Assembly: GCA_025201365.1 (NCBI GenBank)
Contig: JAIXMF010000005.1
Location: 1,240,001-1,304,000 of the forward strand
Length of the DNA stretch: 64,000 bases
Reading direction: 5' to 3'
Origin: Syncephalis plumigaleata
Lineage: Eukaryota > Zoopagomycota > Zoopagomycetes > Zoopagales > Piptocephalidaceae
Below are positions 1-11,923 of the stretch, one piece after another. Under the pieces are notes generated by a model. The model was given only the letters and a program-made list of their open reading frames with translations. It ran no database searches and had not been told where the DNA came from. Position numbers and translations under genes: made by a program. Position 1 is the first letter of the stretch, and each line of letters starts with the position of its first letter.

Positions 1-370
1 TACCTGATAAAACTCTCACCATACGTGTACATCCACTGGTGGCCTATATACAACAATCATTCATGACGAAATCAGCACCGTATCTGCGTTAAAGTATACT
101 CGCGATGAAGTTGAAACGGTATTCGCCGTGTCTCTACGCGAGTTGGCCAATCCAGCCCGATGGCACTTGATTCAATTCCGTAATCGTGGTCCTCTAGTAC
201 CCGAATGGCGAATTGCCGATCTACCAGGCATTCCTGCGGATATGCCACCCATCTGGGGACTCACGGCATTTATACTGAACAATGTACTGCAAACTCTATT
301 TAAAGTGGATCGTCTAGAAACAAGATTGGCATGGCAAAAGATTGGCGAGGCAGCTTTACGTCAAACATGA
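1..370 (+). CDS. Nudix hydrolase, CoA diphosphatase type (3-prime part only)
   Basis: This is the C-terminal part of a Nudix-fold hydrolase of the peroxisomal/mitochondrial CoA-diphosphatase group (yeast Pcd1, human NUDT7/NUDT8). These enzymes split CoA and related nucleotide conjugates into phosphopantetheine and 3-prime,5-prime-ADP. Visible support is a TIRVHPLVAYI strand, then DEVETVFAVSLREL, and near the end PPIWGLTAFIL, which matches the IWGLTA segment typical of this subgroup. The Nudix box would lie upstream, outside the window. The first strand is in frame 3 (to about position 50) and the remainder in frame 2 (from about 60), so one small indel separates them. No intron-sized gap fits there. 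The stop is at 368-370. The family is fairly clear; the exact substrate is not. Confidence 0.6.
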
Positions 371-1321
371 CCAAATAGATCTGTAACAACATAATGTAGT
401 AGCTTGTAAATAAATACAGCGATATTAGTTCATACTGTTCAATTCATATCCAAGTATTTCTCTTTGTTAATGCCAATATGGTAATCAGTTTTTTATTTTA
501 TTGAATAGCGTATAAATTAATATAAAATGGCGTGATGACACAAATGAACCATCTACATATTTGTTATCTTTTGTCTTCCCCTTCTTCTTTATCCATCCAT
601 CCATCCATCCATGTATCGATTCATTTGTATAATGTTTATTGTTATTACTTGTAATACATTAATGAATAAACATAATTAGCTCATCTATTTATTAGATTAA
701 TCATGTTAATGGTAAGTAATCGATGAGTATTACCTAGATACTTACATACGCGCGCGTTATATATACATATGCATGCATGATGATGCAACTATGCCACGGA
801 TTTTGTCAGAGCGGTGTTTGCCTTTCTGTGGCCTCCGTCTTGTTACGCCCGTTGGTAGAGCAACGGCATCGGATACACCTACGGAGTGCGTTTTGTGCTG
901 CGTAACCGTGTCCACCATGTGCCAAAGTCACCATTTGAGTTGGATGTGCACCTAGTATATATGATGTTTTCTTAACATCATGTATTCATCCAGTATGGTC
1001 TATCTACATGATAAATGTGAATAGATTGCCGCTGTTTACGTCACATCCGTAGTTAGGAGACATACATTTACATACCCACACTACTGCCGAAATGTTCATT
1101 ACTTTTTTACTATTTTATTTATAATACACATTATAATAAAACTTATTTCTATCTATCTAATGATATACGGACGATACTTTATTAATTAATTATATAGATG
1201 ATTTATTAATAAATACAATAGTCAAAGCCTAACAATGTTAACTGGTTGGAAAGCACGTAATATCATACAAAGCAGCTATAGCAAAAGAAAAGAGAATGAA
1301 TATAAATGTTATGAACTCAGT
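371..1321. other. Intergenic, AT-rich
   Basis: No gene is supported here. A short CCAT tandem run lies near 592-611. The stretch around 846-880 contains TTGGTAGAGC,A that recalls a tRNA D-arm, but no T-arm or acceptor stem follows. An AATAAA-like motif near 409-415 could serve the upstream Nudix gene. Confidence 0.5.
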
Positions 1322-1968
1322 TTATTGACTGGCTAATATAATGTAATCCTCAATAAAGATCAGGATTGAATATTCGTGTATACAGTATATACTGATGAAT
1401 AGAACAAGTGAGAGATCTACTGTATAATTGTCAGTTAGAGGAGTGCCATCCAGATCTGGCACATATGGTGTCCCACAACCTTTTTCTTTTGGGTTTGGCT
1501 TATAGTAAATACACGTTTCTCCTTTATCGCATTCGATTCGCACTTTGGCCTGGAGCATTGAAGACTGGGCGTCTTTGGAGCACAGTAACCACGCGACATG
1601 GTTTTGCGACATGATAGCATTGCGTACGCCATTACAGTGGCAGCTAGGCAGCGCCATAGTACATATAGGCCGCTCCGTTGAATCGATTGGATGATAAGGT
1701 ATGGGCGATGACTCCTCAACACAACTAAATTGCTTCTTTGGAGATATTTGCTTAGCAAGGGTGACAATGGCTCCTCAACACACGTTAATCGCTTCTCTGA
1801 AGCAATTGGATTAGCAGTTGCCGCGTATGCCAGCATACCGACAACATTAGACTGATGGAACGCATACTGAATGATGTTACTTGGTAGGTGTTGATTTGAT
1901 GAATGCACTAATGAATAGTTGAAGCAGGCACAGTAGGATAAGAAGCGATGAATGTATGGGATGATCAT
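1322..1968 (-). CDS. Possible secreted cysteine-rich protein (8 Cys), exon structure uncertain
   Basis: From about 1740 down to 1322 one minus-strand frame encodes a protein-like stretch with eight cysteines (FSC, PIC, SCHC, LLC, IEC, ETC, KGC) and a GCGTPYVPDLDG segment. Upstream, a TATAAATA motif lies near 1998 and an ATG at 1968. Shortly after it, a different frame reads SLLILLCLLQLFISAF, which looks like a signal-peptide core. A single-base frame break near 1945 and an intron with a TGCTAA-like branch site would join them. A direct repeat of about 25 bp (around GTGTTGAGGAG) occurs twice near 1710-1785. I do not recognise the family. A small secreted, disulfide-rich protein is the best reading, but start and splicing are inferred. 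Confidence 0.35.
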
Positions 1969-3108
1969 TCAACAAGCATGATACATACGTGTATTTATAC
2001 CTGCGATACCTGTAAGCTACCTGTCTAATTCGGTTAATGTCACCGGATGGCATTGATGTGTTATACGCTATGACATGGGCGTAAATCGGTGACAAGCATA
2101 TTATGGTAATACAATTGCCAAAAAGCTCACACTTCAGAATATAAAGATTGGCGATGTTTTATTATTGTTCTACGAAGGCATCCGCATAAGTAGAAGTGGC
2201 AAGTTACTATTAATGCCACTTGAATGTATCACGCTATTAAAGCTACAAATCAAACTGGCCTTATTCCAGCATCATAATTAGCATGAACAAGTAATGACAT
2301 TTCAAGTCAAGTCAACCAAGCAAGTGATTGATTGCTTGATGTTCTTCCTCGCATTAGTAAAATGAAAAAACTATCACGGCATTGTATGGATGATTGTTTT
2401 GGCGTCATCGTATATCCATTCATTTTCTCCATAAACATTCTCTTCTGTAATGGAAGTACTAGTAGCAGCAGCAATGTTACTAGTAATGTAGAATTAGCTC
2501 ACGCTTTGCCCCGATCCACTCCTGAACACTGTTATGCCTTTCTTCAATCATCCATTTATACGATAGTTTGTAGAAGGTAGCACATACTAGCAATACAATA
2601 AATGATGTGTCAAATTTGGCTAAGGTTGATTCGTTGCCATTCACTATGATGAAATTCGATGCAGTCTATCATACTAACATCTGAATGACACTCCAGCATG
2701 TCCACCTCATCTTGATGAACTATCCCAAACGATACTCGTAGTCAATTCACGACTAGAGCGACTAAACTCTCCTCTGTATGTCACTCCTTTATGATAAACC
2801 TTCTATGTGGGGTGTACTACTGCTAGCACTACTGGTAGTAGCAGTATTCTAGCAAGTAAGCAAGTAAGCAAGCAAACTACACTGTCATGCGTACCAGTTC
2901 TTCCTATACTTCAGAGGTGGTGTCAACAATAAGGGATAGTATTGCTGACTTGCTGGCCAAGTAACCTGCAACTTTAATGATAAAACTAGTATTTGCATGC
3001 AATATAATCAAGATTGATGTTACAATTGTGGAATGATCATGTATAATAGAACCACATATGCATGTACGTATGTATGTAGCTGGTATCATCATCATCATTC
3101 GAAAGTAT
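1969..3108. other. Intergenic
   Basis: Besides the putative TATA box near 1998 I see no supported gene. The short frames at 2332-2580 lack homology, splice context and composition of coding DNA. A GCAAGTAA/GCAAGCAA tandem stretch lies near 2851-2876. The 3-prime UTR of TAF11 must fall at the right end, where ATC repeats occur (3084-3098). Confidence 0.5.
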
Positions 3109-4279
3109 TTAAAAGTTAGATGGAGGGCGTCGTCGATAAATGGCACATGCAGGTATACCATGCGTAGACTTGTAACGACGTAGTGCTTCCCGCAAATGTT
3201 CCGGTCGTAGTGGTCCAGTTTGTTCCGTTTCTTCCATAACATCGCGTGCTAAATCATGAATATTCCATTTAGTTTACAATTTACTAAAAGGATAGAGATG
3301 TACTATATATATACTACTTACCAATCTCAATGATTTCACCAACAAATACTTTAGTAAACCCTGCTACTACAAATGCCATGGTAGGCGATATTGTTTGCTG
3401 TAGTATCGATGCTACCAACTATTAAATGGTATGATTAATATACATAATCTATTCTACTTTGAATGAGCATCCTCGTTATACTTCTTACCTTTCGTACTGC
3501 ACTTTTACTCAACGCTGAACGACGATAAACCTCGTAGCGTTGTAATTGTTCCTCTGAGAATACACTCATTAACATACTAATAGTATTGCAATAATTAGCA
3601 AGCGTATCCCGCCTATTAACCATCTATTTATCGTTTACCGTAGTTCCTGTTTCGAGGCAGCATCCTTTGCTTGTTCCATTGCTTCTGCATCGAGTGCTTC
3701 CTCCTCTTCATCTTCCTCTTCGCCATAATCACCCGCTTGACTCATTTGACGTAGCGGATGTCGCGACGACTCACCACCATGTATCGATTTGGTCCTTGCC
3801 TCCGAGAGTAGGGCAGTTTTACCACCACCACCAGCAGCAGCACCAGGGGTGGATAACGCGTCATCGTCAATGGGATGATCCGCACTAGATGGTGAGGCAG
3901 CGCCTAACTTGGATGGTGTACGCGGTGATCGATCAAGTTCCATGTCATCGTTCATCAACAATTCTCGCATCATATTCGCTTGTAGTCCGTGTAGTCCGGG
4001 TACATTCTGGCCTAGACCGCTAATCGGCGAGAATAACGCACTTGGCTGGAAACCCGATGGAATTGGTTCCAAGTCATCGAGATCCACGTCAAGATCGTCG
4101 TCGTCCAAGTCATCGGCACTTCCGAGTTCTTCATCAACCTCTGTATTGTCCTCCATTTTGGCCTCCATATTCATGGCAAGTGTATCCGTAAGATTAGTTA
4201 ACGCGGACGCGTCCAAACCAATGGAGCCTTGTTCCAAACTGGCTAGGAATGCGTCAATGGAGGCATTCTCGTCAGACAT
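3109..4279 (-). CDS. TAF11: TFIID subunit TAF11 (histone-fold)
   Basis: TAF11 pairs with TAF13 through a histone fold and helps TFIID load TBP on promoters. Four exons: 4279-3639, 3576-3489, 3418-3322, 3248-3109, giving 321 residues with all phases consistent. The first about 215 residues are acidic and Ser/Pro-rich (long D/E runs, poly-Gly near 150), a disordered extension common in fungi. The histone fold follows: FSEEQLQRYEVYRRSALSKS, VRKLVASILQQTISPTMAFVVAG, FTKVFVGEIIEIARDV, then LRPEHLREALRRYK. The tail ends RRRPPSNF. The start at 4279 follows a short divergent promoter shared with RCC1. No frame break. The identification is strong. Confidence 0.9.
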
Positions 4280-4658
4280 TGTTCGTTTAACTAGACTATT
4301 TCTATGACAAAAGTGGTATTAACTATAAGAGCTAAAAGTGACCAGAAGTTCGTCAAGTTAGAGTAAAAGTGGTTTGGTTTTTTTGGAACAACACAAATGT
4401 AAACAAAAAGGGTGGATCTCTTAATAAAGTGAACGCGTATCTCCTGCTTTTCTTTTCTTCTTCCTCTTATTCTTATTGCTATCGTACGTTTACGTTGTGA
4501 ACAATCCATAGTTTATCAGTCAGTCAGTCAGTCAGATTTGATATCAAATCTTTATTTAAACGTATCTATGTAAGTGGCGTGTTTTCTCGTTGATATATAT
4601 ATATATTGTAATAGCTAATCTCATACGCCGTTTATTGACGACAACACCAAAAGACAAT
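4280..4658. promoter_or_regulatory. Shared divergent promoter of TAF11 and RCC1
   Basis: 379 bp separate the two start codons of divergently transcribed nuclear genes. A CAGT tandem run lies at about 4519-4534 and an alternating TA tract near 4593-4606, the latter just before the RCC1 start. An ATG at 4590 is in frame with RCC1 but the residues it would add are hydrophobic and unlike the family, so I place the start at 4659. Confidence 0.5.
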
Positions 4659-6324
4659 ATGACCGTTCCAAAGCCTAATGCTAGAAAGCCTACGGCTGTC
4701 GTGCGTAACCTTTACTCTACGACTGCACCACGCGTGTGGAAGAATAAGGATCTTACGACGAGGCAAAAGGTAGACGAGATTCGTCGTACGGGTGCCCATA
4801 AGGATCTGGTCCCTTATCTTCCGGAGGCTAAACGTCCTCAAAAGTCCGGTAGCGTTCTTGTCTTTGGTACGGGCGATGCTGGACAACTTGGTCTAGGTGA
4901 AGATGTCGAACTGCGTAAATTTCCTGCTCAAAATAAAACACTTAATGAGAATAATGTCAAGGCGGTGGATGTAGCCGCTGGTGGCATGCATACGGTGGTG
5001 TTGGACGACCAAGGTCAACTATGGAGCTGGGGCTGTAACGATCAATTTGCCCTGGGTCGCTCGTCTAGCGAGGATGAAGGCTACATACCGACAAAGATGC
5101 AAGTAGAGGATGAAGATGTGCGATTTGTTAAGGTAGTCTGCGCCGACTCCATGACCATTGCTCTTTCGGAGGATGGTACCGTTTATACCTGTGGTACATT
5201 CCGTGTAAGTAAATAATGACACTAGCTAATCAAGCATAGTATGCTAACCCTAATGATTGATGAATAGAATTCACGGGGCAGTCTAGGCTTTAATCCGGGC
5301 ACTGATGTTCAGAAACAATTGACCATTCTACGTGCACTGGTCGGCTTCGTCATTGTCGATATTGCCTGCGGTGTTGATCATGTCCTAGCGCTCTCCAACT
5401 CTGGCGTCATCTTCCAATGGGGTTGCGGCGAACAAGCGCAACTCGGTCGACGTGTACTGGAACGACACGAGACGCAGGCCACTATTCCACGCGAGTTATG
5501 GATCCCCGGTGCCAAAGTGATCGGTGCGGGATCGTTCTGCTCGTTCGCCTACACGCACGATGGCACACTCTATGCATGGGGACTGAACAACTACAGTCAA
5601 ACGGGAATAGACCCGGAGGATGGTGGATTTGAAATGGAGATTGTGCATCCCACTAAAGTGCGCGCCATGTCGCAATCGAACATGTCACCGGTGGTTCAGA
5701 TTCACGGCGGTGAACACCACACCGTGGCACTATTAGAGAACGGCGAGGTATGGACATGGGGTCGAGGTGACTCGGGCCAACTGGGTATTCCAATGGATCA
5801 AGTACGGGAACTTAATAAGAAGATGGCCGAGGAGCGTGGCGAGAATACTGAAGAGATATCCAAGCATAAATTGGCTGTAGCATGGCCACAGCATGTTACA
5901 ACATTCACACGACCAATCCGTAAGATTGCCGCGGGTGGCAATCATTCTCTAGCCGTTGATGATGATGCCAAAGTATACTCGTGGGGTTACGGCGACAGTA
6001 TGCAACTAGGCAGCGGTGAAGAGGATGACCGTCCTACACCCGAGCCTGTGGGTGGTAAACAACTAGAAGACGCAGGTTGCCTTGCCGTGTCAGGTGGGGC
6101 ATCATTCCGTTATACTAACTACAAGTCAATCGGTAGCTCGTGAAGCACTACTAACCACGCCACTAAGTATAACCATTCTTACGACCGAAGAGTCAGCTAG
6201 TAGCCGTTCTAGCAAACAACAGAATAGTAAAGCTAGCAAAACCAACAATGGTAGCAGTAGCAGCAAACGTACACGCGATACACCAGATGCTAATGATGCT
6301 AAAGCAAAGAAAAATCGAAAGTAA
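4659..6324 (+). CDS. RCC1: RCC1, Ran guanine-nucleotide exchange factor
   Basis: RCC1 (yeast Srm1/Prp20) sits on chromatin and loads GTP on Ran, which sets the nuclear Ran-GTP gradient. Exon 1 is 4659-5204; exon 2 starts at 5268. A basic N-terminal tail is followed by the seven-bladed propeller, with repeats visible as GTGDAGQLGLG, AAGGMHTVVLDDQGQLWSWG, CGVDHVLALSNSGVIFQWG, YAWGLNNYSQTG, GGEHHTVALLENGEVWTWG,RGDSGQLG and AAGGNHSLAVDDDAKVYSWG,YGDSMQLG. The last blade should read VSGG then HHSVILTT, but a GGGG run at 6096-6099 shifts the frame by one. With three G the frame runs on through a Ser/Lys-rich tail to the stop at 6322-6324. In the sequence as given a stop comes at 6141-6143. I take the long form as real. 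Confidence 0.88.
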
Positions 6325-8079
6325 CCATTTCTTATAAGTGCAATCTATAATAATAAGGTGGATATATGTAAATGATTACATTCTTCATCTTATTATTCAT
6401 TCCTATTACACTACTATTGCTGCTGTTGCTGCTACTACTGCTATCTCCCATTATTAAGGAGTAGTTTGCGTTTCTTTTTATTATTATTACATGTTCATCT
6501 TGATAAAAGAGTTGTTATTATGCGTATCTCTACAGATACGATACATTAGAGAAATGATTTGTTGTTTGCCAAGCTTCTTCCATATATTTATGAATGTAAT
6601 CACATGTGTTCATTTTTTATCACATGAACGAATGGTAAGGAGTACTTGTGGGTGTGTGTGCGTTATCAATTTGCTAACCGGAATCGACTATTCCGTTAAA
6701 ATTCATGCCAAACTAGACCATGTATCTAGCAACTATTATAGACGCGTAATTGACTGTTAATACCACTGTTACGTAGAGTAATGCGTTTCCATAACAGATT
6801 TCAACACATCTTGTTGAAAGTAAAAAGGGAAAGCACATACACACGTATACATACAAATAAGCATACGTCAATCTCCGCTTCAGTTACCCCAAAATAAGCA
6901 TGTGCAATTCGTGAGAGAGCGATAAAGCAGCGTTGTTTATTGGGCCAATCATTTGGGATTAGACATCGTTTACGCATCTTTTCTCAACACGGTCGTACAA
7001 ATTTTCAAAAGACGCTTCTTTTGTTAACAAGTATCCCATTATCAATGAGATGATAGAAGATGCGGGAACATGTGAACAATCTGCATCATGCAACCTGACA
7101 ATAAAGCAAGAGATAGATAGATAGATAGATAGAGCAACACTATAGGATGCGAATAATTATGGCATTTGATTCTATTTGTTTTTGCCTTTTAAAAGAGAGG
7201 AGGAATAAGGGAAACCTCCTTTTTCCAGTTATTGTTATTGATTCTTCTTTTTCTTCTTTTGTTGCCTTAATCCACGCGTTACTCGGCGGTATCTCGTACG
7301 ATTCAACAACGAAGCATATCGTAGTTGATCGAGTGAATCAACCATTAAAGAAGAGGAAGAACAGAAAAGGGGCAGTGAAGACACACGTACACATTAGTGT
7401 TTATATTAGCTTTCTCTCTCTCTTTCTCTTTATTATTTATTAAGACATCAATTAACTTTCTATTTGATTGCTATACACAACATATTGATTATTACTGGTA
7501 AGATCAAGTAATGATGCATGTGCTTTAATCATATGACAATGAGGGTGCAAACGATAAGGATGGATACATGGTATCCTGACTAGGTTGTGTAGCATCACCA
7601 GTATATACTGCATGAGAGTACATGTAGAAGCTGTAGTGATGATGATGATGATGATGATGACGGTAGTAGTAGTAGCAATAGTTGGCATATGACATGCCAC
7701 CATGAACATTTTGCCTATGGCGTGGCACATCACCTATATAAATGTCGTCCATTTTTACCTGATCGTAAAATGGATGATACTTTATAATCATTGTGCAAAT
7801 ATTTACACACACGCGCTTGTTAACTCTCCGTCACCTACTTCTCTATTCGTATTATCGTGCAACCTATTGCTATTACTATTATTATTGTTATTGCTATTGA
7901 TATTGCTATTGTTGTGTATGACCTGTAAGGTGTACGCGCGTGAAAAGGCCTATCTCCTCTCGTTTCCTGCTCGCTTCTAGTCGTCTACGCTACGTGCAAT
8001 AGTGCTTACTCGTTTATCTTTATTTTTTCTGTCTATTTATTATTAGTATATCACCAACAATAGCAACAACAACAACACC
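6325..8079. other. Intergenic, 1.75 kb
   Basis: No gene is supported. A GATA tandem run lies near 7111-7133 and a GAT tandem run near 7637-7660; the latter gives the opposite strand an open frame with eight His in a row (7525-7812), which I treat as a repeat artefact. Homopurine/homopyrimidine tracts and CT repeats occur near 7414-7432. The right end must hold the desaturase promoter; CAA repeats precede its ATG at 8080. Confidence 0.5.
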
Positions 8080-9526
8080 ATGCCACCATTACCTCCTGAT
8101 GCAGGCGTTAATGCCAATGCCCTCGCCGCTGAACGATTAAACAACAACGACGTCAGTGTGGATGCCATCACTCAGGCTAAATTGGATAAATATCGTAATA
8201 ACTCGGCGGCCTTCCGTACCGCACGCGATGCCGAGTCCACTTTTGTACCGCCCACCTTCACTGTCAAGGAGTTGCGTGACGCAATACCGAGTCATTGTTT
8301 CGAGCGTAATGCGTGGTATTCATCACGTTACGTGCTCGAGGATTTTGTGCTTATCGCCATTTTCTCCACCGCCATCTGTCTAGTGGACAACTGGCTCGAC
8401 GCTCAGGCGGCACCACTTTGGACGAAGATCGTGGCGTGGGGAGTCTACGCTTTCCTTCAGGGTGTGGCGGGTACCGGTCTTTGGGTAATCGCTCATGAAT
8501 GGTAAGTCGTATTAACTTTTTCTTTTTTAACCAGCAAGAACACGCACATACTTATAAAAATATCCTATATGTATGTATGTATGTATGCGTATATAGTGGG
8601 CATCAAGCTTACGCCGAATCAACCACCATTAATTTCGGCGTTGGCTACGTACTTCACACTCTCCTATTGGTACCATTCCATAGCTGGCGTATCAGTCATG
8701 CCACTCATCATGCCCATACCAATCATATGACGAAGGATCAAGTATTTGTACCGAAAACACGCGCTCAAATGGGATTGCAATCAGTGTCCACAGACAATGA
8801 TGACTCTACCCAGGAGGGTGAACATCACGAGTCCATCCTGAAAGAAACGCCCATCTACTCGTGTCTAAGTGTACTCGTTATGTTACTCTTGGGCTGGCCA
8901 CTCTATCTATTCTTCAATGTATCGGGTCAGAAGTACGGTCGTTGGACTTCACACTTTAATCCACGCGCGGCTATCTTCAAACCGGAGCAAATGAACCAGG
9001 TGAATGCGTCACTTTGGGTGTTCTCGCGATGCTCGCTACCCTAGTATGGTCCGGTATGCAATGGGGCTGGCAAGTGCCCATTCTCTACTACGGATTGCCC
9101 TATCTATGGGTCAACTTCTGGCTTATTACCATCACCTTTTTACAACACACGGATCCAACCCTGCCACACTACCGTGCACCAGAGTGGGACTTTGTACGTG
9201 GTGCACTCTGTACCGTTGACCGTGATTTCGGCTGGTTCTTGAACGTGCGTCTGCATCACATCCATGACACGCATGTCGCTCATCATTTATTCTCGCGTAT
9301 GCCGCATTATCACGCCGAGGAGGCTACCCGTCATCTACGCGAGAAACTCGGCCCACAGTACTATATCTACGATCGTACACCCATTTGGAAGGCACTCTAC
9401 CGATCATGGCGTCAATGTCGTTACGTGGAAGACACGGGCGATGTTCTCTTCTTCCGTGGCGTAAACGAGAATATTCCTGCACTGCTAGAAAACAAGAGTA
9501 ATATCACGAATAAATCACATACATAA
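8080..9526 (+). CDS. FAD2: Delta-12-type membrane fatty acid desaturase
   Basis: An ER membrane di-iron desaturase that inserts the second double bond (oleate to linoleate). Exon 1 is 8080-8501 and exon 2 starts at 8597. All three histidine boxes are visible: HECGH split across the intron, HATHH (usually HRRHH in this family), and HVAHH near the C-terminus. Membrane segments flank box 1 (LEDFVLIAIFSTAICLV; GVYAFLQGVAGTGLWVIA) and the middle region (LSVLVMLLLGWPLYLFF; WVNFWLITITFL). Between about 9000 and 9015 the frame changes by one (…QMNQVNAS then LGVLAMLATLVW), most simply one lost base, since no intron fits. The stop is at 9524-9526. The first intron carries a TATG microsatellite (8569-8587). 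Delta-12 versus a delta-15 or bifunctional enzyme cannot be told from sequence alone. Confidence 0.85.
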
Positions 9527-10274
9527 GGTGTTATTGTCGATTCAATCTAATTCTATATCGTATAACGTAGTTATTTACTTTGAAAAAAAAGATAGGATAA
9601 ATCTATTATTATTGTATGTGCAAGGGCATTGTTCAATATCCCAACCACATTGACTAATAGAATACAATTAGATACTGAGATAGTATCATCCTAATTCATG
9701 CATGTTCAACAATATAAGAATAAAAGCAAAAGTAAGCTTTATTCCTATTGATCAATAAATAATCCATGTATTAAGCAGAATTCAACGGCTTGACTGCCTT
9801 TCCTAGCTTGCTAAGTGCATATGCTATTTTAGTGAATGTCGAGAAAGGAATGAATGATCTAGAATAAATCGTTAATATACTTCATATTATACGCTATACT
9901 ATTGCAATGCTTACCTAGTTTCTTATCATCTCATTCCAGCATAATAATTGTACGTGGATCAGGGCATTTCTTTGCATTTCGAGCACCATCTATTGTAAAT
10001 GGCATTAGTTAGTACGAATTAATCAATAGACCGATTGACCATTCATACTTGCCCATTCCTCGTATATCATCAGTCAATACAATGATGACTAAGGATTGAT
10101 GTTGATATTAGTGTATACATTAATAAATGCAAATATATTTCGACAATAAAATCAACCCACTAGTATTAATGATCTAAAGCAACTGTTTATTGCGTATTTT
10201 ATTGTAACCAGCAGAATCAACCAACTAATTGATACGAGCATACGATGTTGAAGTAACAAAGCAGTTATCAAGCA
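9527..10274 (-). pseudogene. Intergenic with a likely gene remnant (two terminal exons)
   Basis: On the minus strand two exon-like pieces fit together: 10088-10053 and 9989-9931. They join in phase to read IIVLTDDIRGMDGARN and AKKCPDPRTIIMLE, then stop. The intron between them would start GCAAGT and carries a TACTAAC site before TACAATAG. No upstream exons with start or signal peptide are seen, and the poly(A)-like motif of the next gene lies between. It could be the end of a decayed paralogue of the secreted gene at 10275-10973. The rest of the interval shows nothing I can name. Confidence 0.25.
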
Positions 10275-10973
10275 CTATTGAAGTATGCTCTTTATCCGCG
10301 ATTCAATATATTCTGTCGCAGCTAAAACATCTATAGCTGGATTCACCATCCGAAACAAATCTACCAATATTACTGTGGATTTGTCCTTTAAGGATAGTAG
10401 GTATTGTGTCTTTTTCTTCACTTGAAGTTTACCTTTACCCACAACACTAAACATCAAGCTATTCTTAGCATCGAAGCATAGATCTATTGGATATTGATGT
10501 TAGTATTAATTAGTGTGGCTTGCAGTATACTTACTATCGGGGACAGGATCAATTTGTAGGTTATTTGCATATGCAAATTGCAATCCTAAATAACAGCGTT
10601 AGTACGACATATCTACAATCATTACTTGATGCTTACCTGCATAAAATTCCGATTGAGCAAGTATGGTCTGTACCTTTCGTTGACTTTTATCAGGACTAGC
10701 ACGAACGAGTTCTAAGTAATTCTCATACTTCTGCGCACATGGTGCCGTAGCTCTTTTACATTGATACGGTTGAGCATTGTTAGTGAGTGCACTGCCGGGT
10801 ATATATGTATCTTTGCAAACAATATAGCCGAGCTTGTTACGTCTGCTTAGTGTATGTCCTTGACGAGTACTTGGTAGGGAGCTGCCCGTTGTCGTAATGG
10901 CTGCATTGGTGGTTGATGCTAGTAGAAGCATGGTAGTTGCGATAACGCCGGTCAAGCCTAGATTGAAGCGCAT
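10275..10973 (-). CDS. Secreted protein of unknown function
   Basis: Three exons, 10973-10637, 10585-10535 and 10483-10275, join in phase to 198 residues. The first about 24 residues (MRFNLGLTGVIATTMLLLAS then TTNA) form a clear signal peptide. A SRR dibasic site near residue 45 could be a Kex2-type cut. Four cysteines follow (IVC, YQC, APC, NLC), enough for two disulfides. The C-terminal half (VILVDLFRMVNP, YIESRIKSIL) looks helical and ordered. The introns carry TACTAAC and TACTAAC-like sites. I do not recognise the family. Secretion is well supported; the role is unknown. Confidence 0.65.
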
Positions 10974-11923
10974 GGTGAACTATGTATTCCGGTAGATTCG
11001 TAGTGAGTTGTAGGACGAGTGTATAGAAAGTGTAGTGATATGGTTATCCATCTTTGCATCACGAATAAATGGCGCCCATTTATAGGAGTAGGAATAGCAG
11101 TTGCAGTTGCAGTAGTTGACCAGTTGGGTATGCATTGTCAATGAACCATTTGAACTGTAAGGTATTTCTTTTTTTCATTTATGTCACTACACTATCGTGC
11201 TTTTTTTTCTTTATTGCATTGATAAGGCAATAGCAGTTGTTGTGATTGGATCGTGTAGTGAATATTACTCGTTTGTTGGATAGAATGGCAAGAATCCATG
11301 ACAGATATTGTATCAGTTCCAGATGGCATTACCTTCTTAGTCAAGCACGACGACAGATCATATAACTGGTCAGGTTATTAACCATCTAATTTGCTTCTGA
11401 TTCAGCATGCCAAAGATTCGGAATAACTACAAATGCGCAATTATACTTGATGAGGGGAAGTCATGGAACGTGGTGATATACTCGACAAAGATTGACGCCA
11501 TTTGTCTATTCAGTAATACGTGTAGCCGTGAACTATACGGATGGTCATTATTGCTACAAGCACCTATCGACATGATTGATGATACTCGATAGTGACATTG
11601 CTCATATTACTGCTCCATTGTTAATCATATTGACTGGATTGCCATATGCATATTGATTTGGACTAGCGGTGTCAACTATGGAACACGGCATTCTAATGCC
11701 CATCTCCGCATGTTTCGGCACAAGTACTCGTTTGCTATAGCGGTACATACTCGAATGTATTAAACTGACACCGCCATCATGTATCTAATCAAATTGTAAT
11801 GGAGATGAACGAGAATTGAATATTAATGCTAAAACTAGCCTATTATCATTGTCATTTGCGTCAGAATGTCATGGTATATTGCCAAAGAAAAAAGAATAAT
11901 GAGAATAATGAATACTTGTTACT
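10974..11923. other. Intergenic
   Basis: This holds the promoter of the secreted gene (a TATAAA-like motif reads on the minus strand near 11077-11082) and otherwise AT-rich DNA. The small plus-strand frame at 11407-11592 has no signal peptide, splice partner or recognisable motif. Confidence 0.4.

Noticed and set aside
846-900. tRNA-like stretch with TTGGTAGAGC
   Set aside because: No matching D stem, anticodon arm, T-arm (GTTCGA) or acceptor stem could be built around it.
7525-7812. Minus-strand open frame with eight His and many Tyr
   Set aside because: It is the translation of a GAT/ATC tandem repeat; no flanking domain, splice site or conserved segment supports it.
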